Source of the DNA: Corynebacterium glyciniphilum AJ 3170
GTDB taxonomy: Bacteria; Actinomycetota; Actinomycetes; Mycobacteriales; Mycobacteriaceae
Direction: 5' to 3'
DNA: 64,000 bases
Assembly (NCBI RefSeq): GCF_000626675.1
Contig: NZ_CP006842.1
Location: 124,001-188,000 of the forward strand
Shown: piece by piece, positions 58,925 to 64,000 of the stretch
How the letters are laid out: every line of letters starts with the position of its first letter
How positions within the stretch are numbered: position 1 is the stretch's first letter
Translations under genes and position numbers: made by a program
The notes under the pieces: model-generated
Seen by the model: only the letters and a program-made list of their open reading frames with translations
What the model was told of the DNA's origin: nothing
The model's database searches: none

Positions 58925-59581
58925 ATGCAGCGCACCGAACTCGCCCGCCTGATCGACCACACCCTGCTCAAGCCGGAATCCACGTCCGTCGACGTGGCCG
59001 CCCTCGCCGCAGAGGCCGGGGAACTGGGCGTCTACGCGATCTGCGTGTCGCCGTCACAGTTGCCGGTGGATGCGCCATCGGGTGTGCATGTCGCGACGGT
59101 GGTCGGTTTCCCGTCCGGTGCGGTGAAGCCCGAGGTGAAAGCCACTGAAGCGGCCCGTGCGGTAGCGGACGGGGCCGACGAGGTCGACATGGTGATCGAC
59201 CTGGCGCTGGTGAAGGAGGGTCGGTTCGACGAACTGACCAGGGAGATTGCGGTTGTCCGCGCCGCGGTTCCGGCACCAGGGGTGCTCAAGGTGATCATCG
59301 AGTCTGCTGCGCTTGATGACGAGGAGGTCGTCGCGGCCTGCCGCTGTGCGGAGGACGCGGGTGCGGACTTCGTGAAGACCTCGACCGGGTTCCACCCTGC
59401 CGGCGGGGCGTCGGTGGAGGCCGTACGGGTGATGCACGAGACAGTCGGCGGACGCCTCGGGATCAAGGCGTCCGGCGGGATCCGCTCACTCGAGGCGGCC
59501 GAGGCAATGGTCGCCGCCGGGGCAACGCGCCTGGGCCTGTCCGCCTCCACCGCAATCCTCGACGAAGCCGGGTTATTCTGA
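58925..59581 (+). CDS. deoC: Deoxyribose-phosphate aldolase
   Basis: A 218-residue class I aldolase splitting 2-deoxyribose-5-phosphate into glyceraldehyde-3-phosphate and acetaldehyde. The Schiff-base lysine is in [10 protein letters not shown], and the second key lysine in GIKASGGIR. The N-terminus [13 protein letters not shown] is typical, and length is normal. TAAGCT 7 nt before the ATG without a ribosome site points to a leaderless mRNA. The adjoining inverted repeat suggests control by a nucleoside-responsive regulator, not found in the window. Confidence 0.95.
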   Translation: MQRTELARLIDHTLLKPESTSVDVAALAAEAGELGVYAICVSPSQLPVDAPSGVHVATVVGFPSGAVKPEVKATEAARAVADGADEVDMVIDLALVKEGRFDELTREIAVVRAAVPAPGVLKVIIESAALDDEEVVAACRCAEDAGADFVKTSTGFHPAGGASVEAVRVMHETVGGRLGIKASGGIRSLEAAEAMVAAGATRLGLSASTAILDEAGLF

Positions 59582-59621
59582 CCACCGGTCTCTGAGGGCA
59601 TGCTTCCTGGCAGGTCAACCA

Positions 59622-59637
59622 TATAATCGCCTACACT
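59622..59637 (+). promoter_or_regulatory. Promoter -10 candidates of the ABC exporter pair
   Basis: TATAAT (59622-59627) and TACACT (59632-59637) both lie just before the GTG at 59644. The second would give a leaderless mRNA, the first a leader of about 10 nt. No ribosome site is seen. Confidence 0.45.
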
Positions 59638-59643
59638 GTCCGG

Positions 59644-61401
59644 GTGCAATTACTCCGGCTCGTGGGCAGATACGCCCGACAGTATCCGGGGCTGCTGGTG
59701 GCAGTCCTCATCCTCCAGACCGTCTCCACCTTCGCGACGCTCTACCTTCCCCGACTCAACGCAGACATCATCGACAAGGGCGTGTCCCTCGGTGACATCG
59801 GCTATATCTGGTCGACCGGCGGCGTGATGATCGCCGTCGCTTTCGTCCAGGTCATCACCGCTGTCGCTGCGACGTGGTGCGCCGCGCGCCTGGCGATGTC
59901 GGTGGGCCGTGACATCCGCCGTGACGTGTACCGCAGCGTCGACCGGTTCAGCTCGCAGGACATGGGCACCTTCGGTGTGCCGACTCTGATCACCCGTGGC
60001 ACCAATGACGTGCAGCAGGTGCAGATGGTGTTCGTCATGTTCCTCAGCTTCATGGTGACCATGCCGATCATGTGTATCGGCGGCATCGTCATGGCGTTGC
60101 GGGAGGACGCCGGCCTGTCGTGGTTGGTCTGGGTGTCCGTTGCCGTTCTACTGGTGATCGTCGGGCTGATGGTCGCCCGCCTGGTGCCGCTGTTCGGGTC
60201 GATGCAGGAGCGTATCGACACGATCAACGGTGTGATGCGTGAGCAGATTACCGGCATCCGTGTGATCCGTGCCTTCGTCCGGGAGAAGTTCGAGACCAAG
60301 CGTTTCGAGGATGCCAACCAGGCGGTCGCCTGGGTGTCCGAGCGTGTCGGACGGGTATTCGTGCTGATGGGCCCGGTGATCATGCTGGTACTGCACGCAG
60401 CGACGGCGGCGGTGCTGTGGTTTGGTGGCCACCGGGTGGCCGACGGCGCGATCGAGGTCGGTTCCCTCACCGCGTTCATGCAGTACCTGCTGCAGATTCT
60501 CGTGGCGGTGATGATGGGGTCCTTCATGGCCATGATGCTGCCGCGCGCGATCGTGTGTGCCGGACGTATCCAGGACGTTCTCGGCCATGAGCCGTCCATC
60601 ATTGAGCCGGAGGCGGATCCGTCGGTGCAGACGGTGTCGCCGAGCGAGGTGCGTGGCGAGCTGGAGTTCCGCGACGTGTCCTTCACCTACCCGGGTGCGG
60701 ACGCCCCGGTGCTCACCGACATCAGTTTCACCGTGCGTCCGGGGGAGACCACTGCGGTGATCGGTGCGACCGGTTCGGGCAAGACCACGCTGGTCAACCT
60801 CATCCCCCGGTTGTTCGCACCCACCGCGGGTGAGGTGGTCGTGGACGGTGTGCCGGTCTCGTCGATGCCGCGCACGGACCTGGCCCGGTATGTCGGGTTG
60901 GTGCCGCAGAAGGCGTACCTGTTCTCCGGGACGGTGGCGTCCAACCTGCGTTTCGGACGTACCGACGCCACCGATGACGAGCTGTGGGAGGCGCTGCGCG
61001 TCGCCCAGGCTGACGGGTTCGTCCGCAGTCGCGGTGACGGCGAGGCGGCAGGGTTGGCCTCACCGATCGCGCAGGGCGGCACGGATGTGTCCGGTGGTCA
61101 GCGCCAGCGGTTGTGTATCGCCCGTGCCCTGGTGGCGGCGCCGAAGGTGTATGTCTTCGACGATTCTTTCTCGGCACTGGACGTGCGCACCGATGCTGCG
61201 CTGCGCTCGGCGCTGCACCCGATGACCCGCGATGCGGCGGTCGTGACGGTGGCTCAGCGGGTGTCGACGGTGCGTGAAGCCGACCAGATCCTGGTGTTGG
61301 AGAAGGGGCGCATCGTCGCCCGGGGAACCCATGATGAGCTGCTGGGGTCGAGTACGACCTACCGGGAGATCGTCGAGTCGCAGATGGAGGCGCAGCGATG
61401 A
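59644..61401 (+). CDS. ABC exporter half-transporter with degenerate ATP site (subunit A)
   Basis: 585 residues: a six-helix membrane domain (about 1-320), then a nucleotide-binding domain with Walker A GATGSGKT (374-381) and signature VSGGQ (482-486). The catalytic glutamate after Walker B is replaced by D507 (YVFDDSFS), and the H-loop histidine by Q538 (VAQRVST). These are the changes expected in the non-hydrolysing half of a heterodimeric exporter. The gene overlaps its partner by 4 nt. Substrates of this type include drugs and lipids. The start is GTG. Confidence 0.93.
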   Translation: MQLLRLVGRYARQYPGLLVAVLILQTVSTFATLYLPRLNADIIDKGVSLGDIGYIWSTGGVMIAVAFVQVITAVAATWCAARLAMSVGRDIRRDVYRSVDRFSSQDMGTFGVPTLITRGTNDVQQVQMVFVMFLSFMVTMPIMCIGGIVMALREDAGLSWLVWVSVAVLLVIVGLMVARLVPLFGSMQERIDTINGVMREQITGIRVIRAFVREKFETKRFEDANQAVAWVSERVGRVFVLMGPVIMLVLHAATAAVLWFGGHRVADGAIEVGSLTAFMQYLLQILVAVMMGSFMAMMLPRAIVCAGRIQDVLGHEPSIIEPEADPSVQTVSPSEVRGELEFRDVSFTYPGADAPVLTDISFTVRPGETTAVIGATGSGKTTLVNLIPRLFAPTAGEVVVDGVPVSSMPRTDLARYVGLVPQKAYLFSGTVASNLRFGRTDATDDELWEALRVAQADGFVRSRGDGEAAGLASPIAQGGTDVSGGQRQRLCIARALVAAPKVYVFDDSFSALDVRTDAALRSALHPMTRDAAVVTVAQRVSTVREADQILVLEKGRIVARGTHDELLGSSTTYREIVESQMEAQR

Positions 61402-63236
61402 GTGACACAGAAGTGGCTGACCGGGGCGCGGAGTCCGCACCGCGCTCGGCGAAGGCGTTCTGGCCGTCCGCCCTCCGGATGGTGGCGCTCATGGCTCCGC
61501 GCAAGATCGCACTGACGTGGGTTTTTGTCCTGTTGGTGGTCTGTGTGGTGCTGACCGTCTACGCACCGAAGGTGCTCGGTGACGCAGTTGATGTGATCTA
61601 CAACGGTGTGCTCTCGGTGTGGAACAACGAGCCGGGGGCCGGTATCGACTTCACCGAACTCGGACGGTTGATCGGTCTTGTGCTGGGCATGTACCTCGTT
61701 GCCGGGGTGTTCAACTGGGCGCAGGGATACATTCTCAACAAGATCGTCGTTGCGGTGATCGTGGAGCTGCGTACCGATGTGGAGCGCAAGGTCCACCGGT
61801 TGCCGCTGAGCTTCTACGACTCCCGGCAGACCGGTGACCTGCTGTCGCGCACGACCAATGACGTCGACAATGTCCAGCAGGCACTCCAGCAGGCGCTCAG
61901 CCAGTTCGCCTACTCGGCGATGATGATCATCGGTGTGACGGTGATGATGTTCCGGGTGTCGTGGCAGCTCGCGATCGTCGCGCTGCTGGCCCTGCCGCTG
62001 ACCGCGATCGTGGTGGGTATCGTCGGCACCCGGGCGCAGAAGCAGTACGGTGCGCAGTGGGCCGGGACCGGCAAGGTCAACGGCCACGTCGAGGAGTCCT
62101 TCACGGGCCATGACCTGGTGGTGGCCTACGGCCGCCAGGACGAGATGTCGGTGACCTACGACGAGCGGAACGACGAGCTCTACGAGGCCAGCGCGAAGGC
62201 CCAGTTCCTGTCGGGCATGATGATGCCGCTGATGCAGTTCCTGAACTACCTCAGCTACGTGGTGATCGCCGTGTTCGGTGGTCTGCGGGTCGCGAACGGG
62301 CAGATGACCCTGGGCGCGGCGACGGCCTTCATCCAGTACTCCCGTGAGTTCAACCAGCCGCTCGGCGAGCTGGCCGGCATGATGACGATGGTGCAGTCCG
62401 GCGTCGCGTCCGCCGAGCGGGTCTTCGAACTCCTGGATGCCGAGGAGCAGGATCCTGATCCGGAGTCGACTGTGGAACCGGCCACCGGCGTGCGTCGCGG
62501 CCGGGTCGAGTTCCGTGACGTCGCCTTCAGCTATTCGCCGGAGACCCCGTTGATTGAGAATCTCGATCTCGAGGTCGAGCCGGGTCAGACCATCGCGATC
62601 GTGGGGCCCACCGGCGCGGGAAAGACCACGATGGTGAACCTGATCATGCGGTTCTACGAGGTCACCTCGGGCGCGATCCTCGTCGACGGGGTGGACACCC
62701 GGACGATGGGCCGGGCCGAGCTGCGGTCGCGCACCGGCATGGTGCTGCAGGACGCCGTCCTGTTCGACGGCACGATCCTGGAGAACATCCGTTACGGGCG
62801 TCTCGACGCCACCGATGACGAGGTCAAGGCGGCGGCGAAGGCCGCATACGTCGACCGGTTCGTCCACGCGTTGCCGGAGGGGTACGACACCGTCATCGAC
62901 CAGGACGGTGGGTCGGTGTCCGCCGGTGAGCGTCAGCTGATCACGATTGCGCGTGCGTTCCTGGCGGAGCCGGAGATCCTGATCCTGGACGAGGCCACGT
63001 CGTCTGTGGATACCCGCACCGAGGTTCTGGTCCAGAAGGCGATGAATGCGATCCGTGCGCGACGCACCTCGTTCGTGATCGCGCACCGGTTGTCGACGAT
63101 CCGCGACGCCGACCGCATCCTGGTGATGGTCGACGGGTCGATCGTGGAGCAGGGATCGCACGACGAGTTGCTGGAGGCCGACGGTGCCTATGCCGAGCTG
63201 TACCGGAGTCAGTTCGCCGCCGGCGGAGCGGTGTAG
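61398..63236 (+). CDS. ABC exporter half-transporter, catalytic subunit (subunit B)
   Basis: 612 residues: a charged N-terminus of about 35 residues, a six-helix domain and a nucleotide-binding domain. Walker A is GPTGAGKT (403-410), Walker B ends in the catalytic E532 (ILILDEATSSVD), and the H-loop is H563 (IAHRLST). The signature is altered to SVSAGERQ (506-513). In the dimer that signature faces the Walker motifs of subunit A, so all defects fall in one ATP site and the other stays complete. The start overlaps the stop of subunit A (ATGA). Confidence 0.94.
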   Translation: MSDTEVADRGAESAPRSAKAFWPSALRMVALMAPRKIALTWVFVLLVVCVVLTVYAPKVLGDAVDVIYNGVLSVWNNEPGAGIDFTELGRLIGLVLGMYLVAGVFNWAQGYILNKIVVAVIVELRTDVERKVHRLPLSFYDSRQTGDLLSRTTNDVDNVQQALQQALSQFAYSAMMIIGVTVMMFRVSWQLAIVALLALPLTAIVVGIVGTRAQKQYGAQWAGTGKVNGHVEESFTGHDLVVAYGRQDEMSVTYDERNDELYEASAKAQFLSGMMMPLMQFLNYLSYVVIAVFGGLRVANGQMTLGAATAFIQYSREFNQPLGELAGMMTMVQSGVASAERVFELLDAEEQDPDPESTVEPATGVRRGRVEFRDVAFSYSPETPLIENLDLEVEPGQTIAIVGPTGAGKTTMVNLIMRFYEVTSGAILVDGVDTRTMGRAELRSRTGMVLQDAVLFDGTILENIRYGRLDATDDEVKAAAKAAYVDRFVHALPEGYDTVIDQDGGSVSAGERQLITIARAFLAEPEILILDEATSSVDTRTEVLVQKAMNAIRARRTSFVIAHRLSTIRDADRILVMVDGSIVEQGSHDELLEADGAYAELYRSQFAAGGAV

Positions 63237-63240
63237 GCGG

Positions 63241-63558
63241 TCACCTGCTCGTGATGCTGGTTTCCCAGTAGTCCAGGTCGACGGTGTCCTCGGGTAAGGC
63301 GGCGACGACCTGCTCGTGCAGGCGTCGCCCCTCCTCCTCGTGGGCGCGGGCCATGTCGCTGGAGGGCCAGCCGGTCTCCCAGCTGAAATGGTCATTGAAC
63401 TGACGTGACCACTGGCGGATCTTCTGCGACAGTTCTTCCGGGAGATAGGGGAGAGGCGGGTCCTCTTCCGCGCAGAGGTAGGGATGTTCGCTTGTCGTGG
63501 CCCAGACGTTCCAGAACGGCCAGTCGACGGTGTATTCGTTCATCATCTTGTAGTGCAT
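63241..63558 (-). CDS. Small Trp-rich protein of unknown function
   Basis: The ATG at 63558 with AGGAG 11 nt upstream gives 105 residues. The N-terminus is MHYKMMNEYTVDWPFWNVWATT, then an acidic Pro-rich stretch (EEDPPLPYLPEEL), a helix with IRQWSRQFNDHFSWETGW and an acidic end. There is no signal peptide or membrane segment. I think similar small proteins occur in other actinobacteria, but no function is known to me. It converges on the ABC exporter, 4 bp away. Confidence 0.7.
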   Translation of the reverse strand: MHYKMMNEYTVDWPFWNVWATTSEHPYLCAEEDPPLPYLPEELSQKIRQWSRQFNDHFSWETGWPSSDMARAHEEEGRRLHEQVVAALPEDTVDLDYWETSITSR

Positions 63559-63721
63559 CGCGGGTGTTCTCCTGTCATCAGATTCCGTGTAGCTGTGCTT
63601 CAGCCCTACCGTCCTGCAGTGGGTGGCACAACCCGGCATGTTGTGGCACGAAGCCCCGGATTGTGTCACCCACACCAGGACTCTGGTAGCAGGTGTGGGC
63701 GGGAGAGCTACGCTGAGACCC

Positions 63722-64000
63722 ATGGCCTATGAGATCAGCGACTCCGTCACCGTCCACGCCGCCCCGTCGAAGGTCTTCGACCTCGTCAGTGACGTCACGC
63801 GCACAGGGGAGTGGAGCGCCCAGTGCTACCGCGCGGAATGGGACTCGGATGACAGAGGTGAAGGGGCGACGTTCACCGGGCACAACCGCAGAGGGGAGCG
63901 GGAGTGGTCGACGGTTTCCGAGGTTGTCTCCGCCCGTCCGGGGCAGGAGTTCTCCTGGCGGGTCACCTCCAGCGGAACACGGTGGGGCTTCCGGATGGAA
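63722..64000 (+). CDS. SRPBCC family protein (partial, continues beyond window)
   Basis: The first 93 residues are visible: MAYEISDSVTVHAAPSKVFD, then LVSDVTRTGEWSAQCYRAEW, FTGHNRRGEREWSTVSEVV and FSWRVTSSGTRWGFRME. This is the start of a polyketide-cyclase/START-like fold that binds hydrophobic ligands. TACGCT (63709-63714) before the ATG suggests a leaderless transcript. The fold would normally end after about 140-150 residues. Confidence 0.85.
   Translation, partial: MAYEISDSVTVHAAPSKVFDLVSDVTRTGEWSAQCYRAEWDSDDRGEGATFTGHNRRGEREWSTVSEVVSARPGQEFSWRVTSSGTRWGFRME

Noticed and set aside
1..64000. CRISPR arrays, rRNA, tRNA, insertion sequences, prophage genes
   Set aside because: None recognised by eye. 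Short or divergent RNA genes could be missed; a covariance-model scan would decide.

Overview
The window is a GC-rich, gene-dense actinobacterial chromosome segment. The best fit is a high-GC Corynebacterium of the C. variabile / C. terpenotabidum type; this is inference from gene content and signals, not from a search. Pointers are two 18-bp palindromes fitting the consensus I recall for the C. glutamicum redox regulator RosR, a CmtR-type metal sensor with cysteines at 57, 61 and 102, a glutaminase-STAS fusion, a GabD2-type dehydrogenase, several apparently leaderless transcripts, and many GTG starts. I saw no rRNA, tRNA, CRISPR array, intact insertion sequence or prophage gene.

Layout. 0-9.4 kb: a partial flavin monooxygenase, a small secreted protein, a DUF3500 lipoprotein abutting an MFS remnant, a PhzF-like enzyme, glutaminase-STAS, a pirin / AhpD-like pair behind a RosR-like operator, and a CmtR / metal P-type ATPase operon. 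9.2-12.1 kb: a short stretch in which four of five genes are broken (two small frameshifted genes, one gene with an in-frame amber codon, and an MpaB-type oxygenase frameshifted in a C6 tract). 12.2-22 kb: mostly housekeeping and stress genes: glutamate decarboxylase, two DUF202 proteins, an acyltransferase, a hemolysin-III protein, a cold-shock protein with a long leader, an ECF sigma factor translationally coupled to an O6-alkylguanine-DNA methyltransferase, RarA, an alcohol dehydrogenase, a second methyltransferase, an amidohydrolase and a DUF1275 protein.

22.3-29 kb: four free-standing condensation / wax-ester-synthase type acyltransferases in two facing pairs around a TmrB-like P-loop protein, followed by a GNAT. 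29-41.6 kb: small catabolic and detoxification units under TetR regulators: DJ-1/PfpI plus esterase, and a four-gene reductase / SDR / semialdehyde dehydrogenase / decarboxylase-like operon. Then come an NAD-dependent epimerase, a PEP-mutase/isocitrate-lyase family enzyme, a membrane protein with an internal peptide repeat, a VOC protein, and a DUF4143 ATPase behind three 23-bp-spaced repeats. 41.6-48.6 kb: a MarR / MFS pair, an aldo-keto reductase, an 817-residue Baeyer-Villiger-type monooxygenase fused to an alpha/beta hydrolase with an SDR directly behind it, and a secreted lipase. 48.7-64 kb: a MacB-type ABC transporter behind two palindromes, a sugar-porter, an OPT transporter, an FMN reductase with the second RosR-like operator, an OafA-type acyltransferase, deoC, a heterodimeric ABC exporter with one degenerate ATP site, and two genes at the right edge.

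Functional links. SDR plus the monooxygenase-hydrolase fusion could take a secondary alcohol through ketone and ester to acid and alcohol. Pirin, the AhpD-like protein and the FMN reductase would form a thiol/redox stress group under one MarR-type regulator. Glutaminase, glutamate decarboxylase and succinate-semialdehyde dehydrogenase cover parts of glutamate/GABA metabolism, but the transaminase and antiporter are not here.
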